DNA of 64,000 nt from Bacillus massilioanorexius. Its GTDB lineage: Bacteria; Bacillota; Bacilli; Bacillales; DSM-1321. The position numbers were made by a program, and so were the translations under genes. The stretch is from positions 70,374-134,373 of the forward strand of contig NZ_CABKRX010000118.1 in the NCBI RefSeq assembly GCF_902374955.1. Direction: 5' to 3'. Shown piece after piece: positions 35,019 through 44,763 of this stretch (the first letter of the stretch is position 1; every line of letters begins with the position of its first letter). The notes under the pieces are model-generated. The model did no database searches, was not told the origin of the DNA, and saw nothing but the letters and a program-made list of their open reading frames with translations.

Positions 35019-36338
35019 TTCTTCATTGTCTGAGGGGCTATTCTCATTTGAATGTATTTTTAATGCTTCAATAAATAAGATGTGTTGTCCATCAATTTCT
35101 TTTACTCGAAATAAAAAGTCATCTTCTATAATTTCATCCCCTTTTTTAAGATCATATTTTTGTGTTAACATCCAACCACCAATAGTATCCACTTCATCTT
35201 CTAATAAATCGATACCTAATAAATCATTTACATCCCCAATTAAAACCTTTGCATCAAAAATATAATGATTTTCATTTACTTTTCGAATATCTGGGAGTTC
35301 ATCTTGATCAAATTCATCTCGAATATCTCCGACGATTTCTTCGAGTATATCTTCAATAGTAACCAACCCAGCAGTTCCACCATATTCATCAAATAAGATT
35401 GCCATATGAGAGTGATTTTTTTGTAAAGTTATTAATAGTTCATTAATAGGTATGGTTTCAATGACAGTTATAGCTGGATGAATATAGGCGTCAATCGTTT
35501 CTTCCATTCGTTTATTTTTCATAATAACACTAGATAATACTTCTTTCATATTGATCAATCCAATAATATTATCCTTATCACCATCGAGCACAGGGTATCT
35601 TGTATATCTTTGTTTTAAGACAATTTTCATTACATCATGTAAAGTGGATTCTTTATTTACAGTAATCATTTCAGTCCTTGGTACCATGATTTCTTTGGCT
35701 ATTCGCTCATCAAATTCAAAAATTTTATTTACATATTTATATTCAGATGGATTTATTTCACCACTTTTTAAGCTTTCTGAAAGAATAATTCGTAATTCTT
35801 CCTCGGAGTGAGCCATTTCGTGTTCAGATGCCGGCTTTAGACCAAATATACCTATAACAAATGCTGCTGAAGTATTTAGTAGCCAAATGAAGGGATATAG
35901 TATTTTATAAAACCATATTAATGGCTTGGCGAAATACAATGTTACGGTTTCGGCTTTTTGTATCGCAATCGTTTTAGGTGCAAGTTCCCCGATGACAACG
36001 TGTAGAAATGTAATGAGCGAAAAGGCGATAATAAATGAAATAAATTGTATTAGGGCTGGGTTAAGAGTTAATTTAGATAAAATAGGCATTAATAAATGTT
36101 CAATCGTTGGTTCGCCAAGCCAACCAAGTGCTAATGAAGTTAAGGTAATGCCAAGTTGACAGGCTGACAAATATTCATCTAAGGCAGATATAACTTTTTT
36201 GGCAGCAATAGCCCTATTTTGTCCTTCGGCAATTAGTTGATCAATTCTTGTACTTCTTACTTTCACAATTGCAAATTCAGAGGCAACGAAAAATGCTGTA
36301 AGTGCAATTAACAAAGCCACGTATAGTAAATTCATCAT
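35007..36338 (-). CDS. CNNM/CorC family transporter, probable Mg2+ exporter, paralogue 1
   Basis: A 443-residue protein: the DUF21 membrane domain (about 1-180, LLIALTAFFVASEFAIVKVRSTRIDQL), two CBS domains (about 200-330, with VPRTEMITV and LFDEYGGTAGLVTIEDILEEIVGDI), and a C-terminal CorC_HlyC domain. Older annotation calls these hemolysins; MpfA of S. aureus and YhdP of B. subtilis link the family to magnesium efflux and resistance (established). It is one of three paralogues here, and all three have a GGAGGTGA motif in their leaders. Start ATG with AAGGAGA upstream. Confidence 0.88.
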   Translation of the reverse strand: MMNLLYVALLIALTAFFVASEFAIVKVRSTRIDQLIAEGQNRAIAAKKVISALDEYLSACQLGITLTSLALGWLGEPTIEHLLMPILSKLTLNPALIQFISFIIAFSLITFLHVVIGELAPKTIAIQKAETVTLYFAKPLIWFYKILYPFIWLLNTSAAFVIGIFGLKPASEHEMAHSEEELRIILSESLKSGEINPSEYKYVNKIFEFDERIAKEIMVPRTEMITVNKESTLHDVMKIVLKQRYTRYPVLDGDKDNIIGLINMKEVLSSVIMKNKRMEETIDAYIHPAITVIETIPINELLITLQKNHSHMAILFDEYGGTAGLVTIEDILEEIVGDIRDEFDQDELPDIRKVNENHYIFDAKVLIGDVNDLLGIDLLEDEVDTIGGWMLTQKYDLKKGDEIIEDDFLFRVKEIDGQHILFIEALKIHSNENSPSDNEEGAI

Positions 36339-36616
36339 AGCTGTTATCTCCTTTTTAAAAGGCTTATCAAGTCACCTCCTCATGTATAACTGATTAGAAC
36401 TATTTTTCTTAATAGCATTCGAAATGTTTTTCTTTATTTTGCTCAACAGGAATGGTTCAATGCACAAAAATAATCTGATTGGTCGAAATGATTATTTACA
36501 TTTTTGTGAATTTTATAGAAATATTTGGTGAATTTGTCTAATAAAGCCTTGTTCTGTTAGCTGTTATTGCTTACGTTTAAATGGGATAACTACTCGAATA
36601 AAAGGGGCTGAAGTTA

Positions 36617-37186
36617 GTGAGAAAGGTAATGATTCTATTTATCATTCTAATTATAGGCAGTGTAATGGGGTGTTCAAAAGGTATTGATAATCGTCTGAAT
36701 TGGGAGGTACCAAATTTTACATATACCAATCAGGATGGAGAAACCGTATCCAAAAATTCTTTGGAAAATAAAATTTGGATAGCGAATTTTATTTTTACTA
36801 ATTGTTCAACTGTTTGTCCACCGATGACATCAAATATGGCAAAATTAAAGCAAATGGCTGAAAAAGAAAAGTTAGATGTTAAGTTTGTTTCATTTAGTGT
36901 CGATCCAGACTTAGACACTCCCAAAAAATTAAAAGATTATGGTATGAAATTCTCTAAAGATCTATCTAATTGGTCATTTCTTACAGGTTATTCTCAGCAA
37001 GAAATTGAAAAAATAGCAAAAGAAGGTTTTAAAATCTTAGTTGAAAAAGAACCGAATAGTGATCAAGTTAGTCATGGAACTTATTTTTATTTAGTAGATC
37101 AAGAAGGAAAAATAGCGAGGTATTATCATGGTGAAAAGGATGTTCCTCTTGAAGAAATCATTAATCATATTAAAGCATTACAATGA
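36617..37186 (+). CDS. Sco1/SenC family copper-binding lipoprotein
   Basis: A 189-residue thioredoxin-fold lipoprotein. The signal peptide ends in a lipobox (SVMGC, Cys19), anchoring it outside the membrane. The Sco metal site is complete: CSTVCPPMT (CxxxC) and the distal His in SHGTYFYLV. Sco proteins (YpmQ in B. subtilis) deliver copper to the CuA centre of cytochrome c oxidase. It starts at GTG with AAAAGGGG upstream. It is monocistronic; no oxidase genes are nearby. Confidence 0.92.
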   Translation: MRKVMILFIILIIGSVMGCSKGIDNRLNWEVPNFTYTNQDGETVSKNSLENKIWIANFIFTNCSTVCPPMTSNMAKLKQMAEKEKLDVKFVSFSVDPDLDTPKKLKDYGMKFSKDLSNWSFLTGYSQQEIEKIAKEGFKILVEKEPNSDQVSHGTYFYLVDQEGKIARYYHGEKDVPLEEIINHIKALQ

Positions 37187-37247
37187 GTGATGGTATTCTG
37201 ATATTTGTCTAATCTGTTTTGGGATACTTTGTTGTTGCCTATGAATA

Positions 37248-37380
37248 AGTTAGTGAATATGGGCTGAGTGAAATGTCACTATAGAATGCTCGCTTTCTGA
37301 GAGGCGGACGGTAACCATCCATAGTTGCATGGTGAAGTCCCACTTGTCTCGTTGCTCCTACAGGATTCATACACATTAAG
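37248..37380. repeat. Dispersed repeat, family 1, inverted partial copy
   Basis: GTGAATATGGGCTGAGTGAA, then AATGCTCGCTTTCTGAGAGG and a TCTCGTTGCTCC block, match the reversed copy at 26850. Both terminal inverted repeats are eroded. Confidence 0.65.
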
Positions 37381-37454
37381 CGCTCCAATTGACTTATATG
37401 TTTCACTGAATAAGAATAAAAATTAAAAACTTTTTTAAAGTAGAAAGTAAATGG

Positions 37455-37505
37455 AAGGAGCCTCTCAAAAGAGATTGAGCATTTTTGAGAGAGCTCCTTA
37501 TTTTC
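37455..37505. terminator. Strong hairpin terminator
   Basis: AAGGAGCCTCTCAAAA (37455-37470) pairs with TTTTGAGAGAGCTCCTT (37483-37499) with one bulge, followed by ATTTTC. It may serve the Sco-type gene. From 37505 to 37826 I see only AT-rich sequence without a gene. Confidence 0.75.
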
Positions 37506-37826
37506 ATTTTCTATAGGAAATGAAAATAATGGATTTAGTAAATATTTTGGACGAGTAATCATAGGATAAGTATAATGATGAAGAATTTCACTAGGATGTA
37601 CATAGTCAAAAGCTAGCAAAATGATTAGTGGTATAATGAATTATTGTAATAGGCATAAAAATTATAGGATTATTATGTTAACGGTAAGGGAATAAGTTCC
37701 AATAAGAGTTTGGAAAATTCGCAATAACATAGTAGCTAAAGTGTAGCTATCAATCATTTGCGGTATAAGAATATTTCATTCACTAGCTAAAATTATATAA
37801 GATGATTTTTTTGGGGAGGAATTTTG

Positions 37827-39245
37827 GTGGAAAAGAAAGCAATGTTAATTAATGGGGAAAGAGTATTTGCAAATGGAGAAATCTCCGTAATCAATCCTGC
37901 AACAAATGAGAAAATTGCTTCAGTACCTAATGGTGGGGAGAAGGAAGCTACTGCGGCAGTAGATGCTGCCTCTGAAGCATTGGCCGTCTGGTCAAAGAAA
38001 ACAGCTAATGAACGGGCACAGATCTTAAAAAAATGGTTTGCTTTAATTGAGGAGCATAAGGAAGAATTGGCGGAAACAATGACTAAGGAGCAAGGGAAAC
38101 CATATAGTGAAGCACTAGGTGAGATAAACTATGCAAACAGCTTTGTAGAATGGTATGCCGAAGAAGGGAAAAGAATTTATGGTGATACAATCCCTGCTAG
38201 TGATCCAAGTAAGAGAATTATTGTTATCAAGCAGCCAGTTGGAGTGATAGCAGCTATTACTCCTTGGAATTTTCCAGCTGCAATGATTACAAGAAAAATT
38301 GCACCTGCGTTAGCAGCTGGTTGTACAACCATTATTAAACCTGCTAAACAAACGCCATTAACAGCTATTAGATTAGTAGAATTAGCATATGAGGCTGGTA
38401 TCGATCGAGGAGCAATTAATTTAGTTACAGGTAATGCACAAGAAATCTCCGAGGCGTGGATGAAGGATGAACGTGTGCGAAAAGTATCTTTTACGGGCTC
38501 TACTGAAATTGGAAAGCAACTTATGAAAAATAGTGCGGATACAATGAAGAAGATCTCATTAGAATTGGGTGGCCATGCTCCTTTTATTGTAATGGAGGAT
38601 GCTAATATTGATATGGCTGTAGAATCTGTTATTCAATCCAAGTTCCGTAATGCTGGACAAACATGTATTTGTACAAACCGTGTTTTTGTACAAGAATCAA
38701 TTTATGACAAGTTTGTAGAAAAAATGATTCCAGCTGTGTTAACTTTAAAGGTTGGAAATGGGTTAAATCCAGATGTAGCAATTGGACCATTAATTGATGA
38801 AGCAGCAGTTAAAAAAGTCAAAGAGCACATCGAGGACGCAGTACAAAAAGGTGCTGAAATATTAACAGAGACTGCAGGGGCTACTAATCAATTATTTATG
38901 GATCCTGTAGTAATAGGAAAAGTAAACGATGAGATGCTTTGCATGAGAGAAGAAACATTTGGACCACTTGCCCCAATTACAACATTCCAAACAGTAGATG
39001 AGGCGATTAAACGTGCAAATCATACACCTTACGGATTAGCTGCCTATGTATTTACTCAAAATATTTCAACAGCTGTTAAAATAGCTGAAGCTTTAGAATA
39101 TGGAATTGTCGGTTTAAATGATGCATTGCCATCAGTTGCACAAGCACCTTTTGGTGGAATGAAAGAGAGTGGTATAGGTAGAGAAGGTGGTAAATACGGT
39201 ATTGAAGAGTATTTAGAAACAAAATATATATCTTTAAAACTATAG
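37827..39245 (+). CDS. gabD: NAD(P)-dependent aldehyde dehydrogenase, succinate-semialdehyde dehydrogenase type
   Basis: A 472-residue ALDH. Cofactor loop FTGSTEIGK, general-base Glu in LELGGHAPFIV and catalytic Cys in NAGQTCICTNRV are all present; the second Cys two residues after the catalytic one is typical of GabD. It oxidises succinate semialdehyde to succinate in GABA breakdown, although glutarate semialdehyde is also possible. GTG at 37827 lies seven bases after GGGGAGG; a TTG one codon earlier is the alternative. No gabT is adjacent. Confidence 0.88.
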   Translation: MEKKAMLINGERVFANGEISVINPATNEKIASVPNGGEKEATAAVDAASEALAVWSKKTANERAQILKKWFALIEEHKEELAETMTKEQGKPYSEALGEINYANSFVEWYAEEGKRIYGDTIPASDPSKRIIVIKQPVGVIAAITPWNFPAAMITRKIAPALAAGCTTIIKPAKQTPLTAIRLVELAYEAGIDRGAINLVTGNAQEISEAWMKDERVRKVSFTGSTEIGKQLMKNSADTMKKISLELGGHAPFIVMEDANIDMAVESVIQSKFRNAGQTCICTNRVFVQESIYDKFVEKMIPAVLTLKVGNGLNPDVAIGPLIDEAAVKKVKEHIEDAVQKGAEILTETAGATNQLFMDPVVIGKVNDEMLCMREETFGPLAPITTFQTVDEAIKRANHTPYGLAAYVFTQNISTAVKIAEALEYGIVGLNDALPSVAQAPFGGMKESGIGREGGKYGIEEYLETKYISLKL

Positions 39246-39329
39246 TACTATTTAGACATAAGAAAAGCAGATCATCTTATTCGAGAAATGATCTGTTAAT
39301 TATTCTAATGAACCCTGTCTATTTTTGAA

Positions 39330-39517
39330 AGGGCTGTTTTCGAAAAGAGCGTTGTTTTTAATAAGTTTGGTGAATAGAACTAGCATAAAAAACTCGATTA
39401 GAGTGTAAGGTGGGTCACTGCTCGTCTCGTGTAAAGAAAGATCCTGGAACGGCATTCAACTCGGGCCTATATTCACTACTTGTTTTACAGTCAACAAATT
39501 ATGCGAAAACAGCCTTA
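39330..39517. repeat. Dispersed repeat, family 1, copy with both ends
   Basis: Left end GGGCTGTTTTCGAAAAGAG and right end ATGCGAAAACAGCCTTAG form an inverted repeat of about 12 bp around a diverged core (GTCACTGCTCGTCTCGTG, then GATCCTGGAACGGCATTCAA). It occupies the gap between gabD and uppP. Confidence 0.72.
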
Positions 39518-39589
39518 GCAATAAACTTCATTTTCTTATGTACTTTACTTTGTATTTTCATTAAATACTAAAGAAAAAGGACGAGATTT

Positions 39590-40372
39590 ATGTTAGGGAA
39601 AATAGAAGCATTTATTTTGGGTATTATTCAGGGCTTAACAGAATTTTTGCCTATTAGTAGTACAGGACATTTATATTTGGGAAGGCATATGTTTCAACTT
39701 CAAGAAGCGGGCCTTCTCTTAGATACAATGCTACATATTGGTACGCTGTTAGCTGTTTTTGTATTTTATAAAAAAGAATTTATACAAATTATAAAACAGC
39801 CATTCGGTAAGCTTACATGGTTGCTAGCGATAGGGACTATACCAGCTGTCATTGTAGGTTTTGTATTTAAAGATTATTTTGATGACATTTCAAAAACAGG
39901 AATAACAATTGGATGGGAATTTTTAGTGACAGGCTGCTTTTTATGGTTTGCTGAAAGTATAAAACAAGGGCAAAAGAAAATGAAAGATATTACATACTCT
40001 GATGCTTTGTTTATCGGTACTTTTCAAGCTGCTGCGATTTTTCCAGCTATATCTAGGTCAGGCTTTACGATAGTAGCCGCTTTAATAAGAAAGCTTGATC
40101 GCGAGACGGCAGCCTATTTTTCTTTTTTATTATCTACTCCAGCCATTGTAGGTGCCATTATCCTTCAAGTCTTTGATTTATTTAAAGGTGGTGAAGAACA
40201 AATGGCTGTATCTGCATTAATTGTTGGAATTGTCTCATCAGCAGTATTCGGTTATATTGCAGTTAGGTGGATGATTAGTTTTCTAAAAAAGCATTCATTA
40301 CGCATGTTTGCTGTATATGTTTGGATTTTAGGGATTTTTATTATTATTATGCAATACACGGATAGATTCTAA
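39590..40372 (+). CDS. uppP: Undecaprenyl-diphosphatase (UppP/BacA)
   Basis: A 260-residue polytopic enzyme that dephosphorylates undecaprenyl pyrophosphate, recycling the lipid carrier for peptidoglycan and conferring bacitracin tolerance. Catalytic motifs are present: GLTEFLPISSTGHLYLG near residue 15-31 and FPAISRSGFT in the second half. Eight membrane helices are expected. Monocistronic; AAAAAGGACGAG precedes the ATG, and a strong terminator follows about 165 bp later. Confidence 0.95.
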   Translation: MLGKIEAFILGIIQGLTEFLPISSTGHLYLGRHMFQLQEAGLLLDTMLHIGTLLAVFVFYKKEFIQIIKQPFGKLTWLLAIGTIPAVIVGFVFKDYFDDISKTGITIGWEFLVTGCFLWFAESIKQGQKKMKDITYSDALFIGTFQAAAIFPAISRSGFTIVAALIRKLDRETAAYFSFLLSTPAIVGAIILQVFDLFKGGEEQMAVSALIVGIVSSAVFGYIAVRWMISFLKKHSLRMFAVYVWILGIFIIIMQYTDRF

Positions 40373-40535
40373 CTTGAGGTTTTATGAGAAAAGATAAAGG
40401 TTGAGTAATTTAGGTAGAGATTTTGTTTAGAAGAAGCATTATTTTATTACTAAACTTGAATAAGCGAAGGTGTGAAAATCAGAAGTTGTTTTAATAGATT
40501 ATTGTTAGTTTAGAATAATATTTTTGATGAAAAAA

Positions 40536-40570
40536 GGGTGTTTAGCCTATTTAAAGCTAAACACCCTCTT
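40536..40570. terminator. Bidirectional terminator between uppP and the CorC-type gene
   Basis: GGGTGTTTAGC (40536-40546) pairs exactly with GCTAAACACCC (40556-40566), with an A-run before and a T-run after. Confidence 0.92.
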
Positions 40571-40632
40571 TTTATATGCTAGGAATCTCTATAGCTAGTT
40601 ATATATAATTATATGAAATATACAATTTATGT

Positions 40633-41967
40633 TTATTTTTCAATACTAGGAGGGATGATTTTTGAATGAATTTCAATACTAAGAATATGCCGATCTTCCA
40701 TGTCTTTTATGGTAAAAATGTAACCATTCTTCTCAATAGAGTCTCCTAGTTTAATATCGTATTGTTGTGTTAAAATCCAACCACCGATTGTATCGATTCC
40801 TTCTTCATAATAATCAGTATGAAGTAAATCGTTAAGTTCATCTAATAACAATTTAGAATCGACAAGATAATGACCAGGCTTAATCATTTGTATTTCCGGC
40901 TTTTCATCAACATCAAATTCATCCTGAATATCACCAACAATTTCTTCTAAAATGTCTTCAACTGTTAATATTCCTGATGTTCCACCATATTCATCGAATA
41001 AAAGTGCCATATGAATTCGCTCTTTTTGCATTTTTAATAATAGCTTTTTAATAGGTACAGTTTCAATAATTGATATGATAGGGTGTACATAATCCATTAG
41101 ATTAAGAGAAGAACGATCTTCATGCATGGCTACAGACATTAAATCTTTCAAATGCACAACACCTATTATGGAATCTTTATCCCCGTCAATGACAGGATAT
41201 CTACTATATCTTTCCGTTTGAATAGTGTGTAGAACATCCTCCCAGGAATCATCTTTTGATATGCTAACAATTTCTGTTCTAGGTACCATAATTTCTTTTG
41301 CAATTCGATTGTCAAAATCAAAGATACGATCGACATACTTATATTCCGTTTGATTAATTTCTCCGCTCTCGTAACTTTCAGATAAAATCATACGAAGTTC
41401 CTCTTCGGAATGTGCAAGCTCATGTTCTGGTGTAGCTTTAAATCCAAATAGACGAACAATAAACTGTGAGCTTCCATTTAATAATTTGATAAATGGATAA
41501 GCTATTTTATAAAAAATAATCATAGGTTTTGCTACGGATAAAGCAACGGCTTCTGCTTTATGAATCGCCATTGTTTTCGGTGCTAATTCACCAAACACTA
41601 CTGATAAAAATGTCATGAGCAATAAGGCGATAACAAATGAAATAGCATGAGACACAGAACTTGGTATTTCAGCTTTATGTAAAAGTGGATTTAAGATTTT
41701 TTGGATGGTTGGTTCACCTAACCAACCTAAACCTAATGAACAAACTGTAATACCTAGTTGTGAAGCTGATAAATATTCATCAAGTGAAGAAATTATTTTT
41801 CTTACACTGACTGCTCTTGAATTACCTTCCGCAACTAGTTGGTCAATCCTTGTCGATCGAACCTTTATAATGGCAAATTCCGTAATAACAAAAAATGCCG
41901 TTAAAGCTATTAATAGTACAACTAATAGTAAGTTTACACTTATCAATTTTTGGAGAACTATAGACAA
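40633..41967 (-). CDS. CNNM/CorC family transporter, probable Mg2+ exporter, paralogue 2
   Basis: A 444-residue DUF21-CBS-CBS-CorC_HlyC protein like the one at 35007: LLIALTAFFVITEFAIIKVRSTRIDQLV, AHSEEELRMILSESYESGEI, VPRTEIVSI, and LFDEYGGTSGILTVEDILEEIVGDI. The start is uncertain: TTG at 41967 gives MSIVLQKLISVN, and a TTG eight codons later would begin at MISVNLL, closer to the paralogues. The leader has GGAGGTGA followed by an 11-bp perfect inverted repeat (GAGAACTATAG/CTATAGTTCTC). Confidence 0.86.
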   Translation of the reverse strand: MSIVLQKLISVNLLLVVLLIALTAFFVITEFAIIKVRSTRIDQLVAEGNSRAVSVRKIISSLDEYLSASQLGITVCSLGLGWLGEPTIQKILNPLLHKAEIPSSVSHAISFVIALLLMTFLSVVFGELAPKTMAIHKAEAVALSVAKPMIIFYKIAYPFIKLLNGSSQFIVRLFGFKATPEHELAHSEEELRMILSESYESGEINQTEYKYVDRIFDFDNRIAKEIMVPRTEIVSISKDDSWEDVLHTIQTERYSRYPVIDGDKDSIIGVVHLKDLMSVAMHEDRSSLNLMDYVHPIISIIETVPIKKLLLKMQKERIHMALLFDEYGGTSGILTVEDILEEIVGDIQDEFDVDEKPEIQMIKPGHYLVDSKLLLDELNDLLHTDYYEEGIDTIGGWILTQQYDIKLGDSIEKNGYIFTIKDMEDRHILSIEIHSKIIPPSIEK

Positions 41968-42014
41968 ACACTATATCAATATAACTATAGTTCTCGCTCA
42001 CCTCCTGATAGTCT
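41956..42014 (-). promoter_or_regulatory. Structured leader of CorC-type paralogue 2
   Basis: On the minus strand, a short frame of eight codons ending AGG AGG TGA (MNIKTIRR) is followed at once by an 11-bp perfect inverted repeat, GAGAACTATAG/CTATAGTTCTC, whose second arm lies in the first codons of the gene. This suggests a leader peptide or translational control; inference only. Confidence 0.4.
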
Positions 42015-42179
42015 TTATGTTCATGTAGCCAAATTTGATAATTATTAAACGTAATATTAAGAAAAAAAGCTATTAAATATCTATAGAAAATAGCTCTAGA
42101 AAGCAACTTGTAATATTAAGTATATGTATCTAAAAGTCTACACTGTTGTTGTAATTATAATACTAATCAAATAATTATA

Positions 42180-42205
42180 AAAGATGACAGCCTTGTCATC
42201 TTTTA
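42180..42205 (-). terminator. Hairpin at the end of the small zinc-finger gene
   Basis: AAAAGATGACA pairs with TGTCATCTTTT around four bases; the gene's stop codon lies in the stem. Confidence 0.75.
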
Positions 42206-42342
42206 TGATTAAAATGATTTATTGGGATATTAGTGACCTTTCGCCCTTTACCCTTGCAATGAGAGCAGCTTTTAGAGAAAAATTGTAAAAATGGTATTTT
42301 TCCTCTACCTCTACAATCCTGACAAATTTCAATATACTTCAT
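42196..42342 (-). CDS. Small CxxCxGxG zinc-finger protein (DnaJ-type zinc ribbon)
   Basis: A 48-residue protein: MKYIEICQDCRGRGKIPF, then CSHCKGKGRK about 16 residues later. The two CxxCxGxG motifs would bind one zinc, as in the DnaJ central domain. AAGGAGTG lies eight bases before the ATG and a hairpin closes the gene. Similar tiny proteins (YuiA-like) occur in Bacillus, with unknown function. It lies upstream of the CorC-type gene at 40633 but is separated from it by the terminator hairpin. Confidence 0.75.
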   Translation of the reverse strand: MKYIEICQDCRGRGKIPFLQFFSKSCSHCKGKGRKVTNIPINHFNHKR

Positions 42343-42719
42343 GTTAATCACTCCTTATGTGAGGGCTGTGTTACATTTTATTGCTGAAAATGACTGCAAT
42401 TTGTTCGCTTTCCTCTGACGAGAACTAAGTCTTCTCGCTCTTTCTTCAATGTATATCCATGTTTATCTTGCTTCTCCTAGAGGAGTCACATGGATTTCTT
42501 CCCATTTATTGAGTTTGCTACTTTCTATAGAAATATCATTATGATTTACTTTTTAAATTTCATTTGCGTTTGAAATAATAGTTATTCATAACTAGAAAGG
42601 GCAATGTGAATCTAGAATATAGCCTAAATGGAAAGCCGTATTTATTAAAGTGTTAAAAAATCAGTTGTTTCATATAGTATGAACAAATGATTATTATTTC
42701 ATGCTTTATTTGAAGAAAA
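42343..42719. other. Intergenic stretch without a recognised gene
   Basis: AT-rich. It contains an ATCCATGT/ACATGGAT inverted repeat (about 42456-42495) around a CTTCTCCTAGAGGAG dyad; no supported gene on either strand. Confidence 0.5.
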
Positions 42720-42721
42720 TA

Positions 42722-42748
42722 AAAAAAACTGCCAGTGGCAGTTTTTTT
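42722..42748 (-). terminator. Terminator of CorC-type paralogue 3
   Basis: A-run plus ACTGCCA pairs with TGGCAGT plus T-run; nearly perfect and bidirectional. Confidence 0.92.
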
Positions 42749-42752
42749 AGTA

Positions 42753-44126
42753 TTAAGAAACGATTTCAGTTGTTTGAGGTATAGCGTTTTTATTGCTATT
42801 CATTTCTACTAAAGGTTCCTGTGAAATGGGTGTTACAGCTTTGGTAACTTCTATATAACTAATATGGTGGTCTTCCATTTCAATAATTTTAAAGTTGAAG
42901 TTTTCAAGTGAAATGACATCACCCTGTTTGGCTTCATAATTTTCGGTTAAAATCCAACCACCAATTGTATCAATGTCTTCATCTGAAATATCTAGACCAA
43001 ATAAATCATTTACTTGGCTGATTAACACTTTTGCATCAATGATATAATGATCGTCATTAATTTTTCTTATTTCAGCTACTTCATCTAAATCAAACTCGTC
43101 ACGAATTTCACCGACAATTTCCTCTAATATATCTTCAACTGTTACTAGACCTGAAGTTCCGCCATATTCATCCATAAGTATGGCCATATGAATTCTTTCT
43201 TTCTGCATCTTAAGCAAAAGGTCATGAATTGGAACGGTTTCAATGATTCTAATAATAGGTCTAACTAAAGGCTCTAGGTTTTTTTCGTCGTAGTTTTCTT
43301 CAGATAACATAAATGTAAATAAGTCTTTAACATTCACCATACCAATAACGCGGTCTTTATCTCCATCAATGATCGGATAACGCGTGAATTTTTCTTCTTT
43401 GACGATGTTAAACGCATCTTCAAGATAATCATCTTTTGATAATGTGATAACCTCTGTGCGTGGAACCATTATTTCCTTTGCAATTCGATCATCGAATTCA
43501 AATATTTTATTTACATATTTGAACTCAGATTGGTTAATTTCTCCGTTTTTATAGCTATCGGACAGGATAATTCGTAATTCTTCCTCCGTATGCGCCAGTT
43601 CATGTTCAGAAGCAGGTTTAAATCCAAAAATTCCCGTTACGATTCTAGCTGATCCGTTTAATACCCAAATAAATGGGAACATAACTTTATAGAATATCTT
43701 TAATGGTCTAGAAAAAAGTAATGTTATGGCTTCGGCTTTTTGAATTGCAATCGTTTTAGGGGCTAATTCTCCAACAACAACATGGATGAAAGTCATTAAA
43801 GAAAAAGCGATGATAAATGAAAGAATGCTTGTAGCGGATGCAGGAATACTTAATTTTTCTAATAATGGATGGAAAAGTCTTTCTATTGTAGGTTCTCCAA
43901 TCCAACCAAGTCCTAAGGCAGTAACCGTAATTCCGAGTTGGCAAGCTGATAAATATTCATCTAAGTGGCTTACGACGGATTTTGCTGATAACGCACCTGT
44001 TTTTCCTTCTTCTACGAGCTGATCAATCCTCGTGCTTCTTACTTTTACTATGGCAAATTCTGAGGCTACGAAAAATGCTGTTGCAGCAATTAACAGAGCC
44101 AAGATAACCAAGTTTAATATGTCCAA
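42753..44126 (-). CDS. CNNM/CorC family transporter, probable Mg2+ exporter, paralogue 3
   Basis: A 457-residue DUF21-CBS-CBS-CorC_HlyC protein: LVILALLIAATAFFVASEFA at the N-terminus, VPRTEVITL, LMDEYGGTSGLVTVEDILEE, and a longer, Ser/Glu-rich C-terminal tail than its two paralogues. It starts at TTG (44126) with AAGGA upstream. GGGAGGTGAC appears about 50 nt upstream, as in the other two leaders. Three related genes within 9 kb, each with its own terminator, point to tandem duplication followed by separate regulation. Confidence 0.88.
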   Translation of the reverse strand: MDILNLVILALLIAATAFFVASEFAIVKVRSTRIDQLVEEGKTGALSAKSVVSHLDEYLSACQLGITVTALGLGWIGEPTIERLFHPLLEKLSIPASATSILSFIIAFSLMTFIHVVVGELAPKTIAIQKAEAITLLFSRPLKIFYKVMFPFIWVLNGSARIVTGIFGFKPASEHELAHTEEELRIILSDSYKNGEINQSEFKYVNKIFEFDDRIAKEIMVPRTEVITLSKDDYLEDAFNIVKEEKFTRYPIIDGDKDRVIGMVNVKDLFTFMLSEENYDEKNLEPLVRPIIRIIETVPIHDLLLKMQKERIHMAILMDEYGGTSGLVTVEDILEEIVGEIRDEFDLDEVAEIRKINDDHYIIDAKVLISQVNDLFGLDISDEDIDTIGGWILTENYEAKQGDVISLENFNFKIIEMEDHHISYIEVTKAVTPISQEPLVEMNSNKNAIPQTTEIVS

Positions 44127-44763
44127 ATAATTTTCCTTATCCCGCCTTTACAACGAGAAAGGAGTCACCTCCCGAGTTATTAAAATCTTACTTCATTTAT
44201 TGGCTTTGATTTATCATACTGTTGATTAAAAGAATCCAACATCCTTATTTATTGTTTGAAATCTTCAAATTTTCTTTCGATAATTAGAAAAGTATCGGAA
44301 GTTCAAATGAATCAACATCGAAAAAAACAGAGCCAATGTATACAGAATTTTTTTACAAAAAAACATAATCACCCGTCTATATTAGATTATCAATCAATGG
44401 ATATGATTAAAAAATAGCCCTTTTGTAATTAAGTGATTTGTTTTGATGTTCAAAACTGCCCCATCTACATCACCTCAATGTACTTAGTAAGATTAAGATA
44501 ATTATAGAAAATCTTGAACATACAGTCAAACTTACAAATCTAAGAAAATTCTAGATATTCCATATGTATGGTGTAAATTTTAAGATTATTAGCAACATTT
44601 TGAATTAAATAAAAATGTATTGTAAGAAATTTCTAGTGTTCTTTTCGCTGAAAATATCTAATATTTCATATTTATTTCACATTTATCCTTTATTATTAAA
44701 ATAAAACAATAATGTAGGGAATAGATAGGGATAATAAACTTTCATGGGGTAAGGGAGGGGACT
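44127..44763. other. Intergenic stretch of 637 bp without a recognised gene
   Basis: Very AT-rich. Apart from the GGGAGGTGAC leader motif of paralogue 3 near 44165-44174, I see no RNA gene, repeat or credible coding frame. Confidence 0.5.

Noticed and set aside
37239..37619. 126-codon minus-strand ORF
   Set aside because: It covers a family 1 repeat and a terminator hairpin, has no ribosome binding site and no protein-like pattern.
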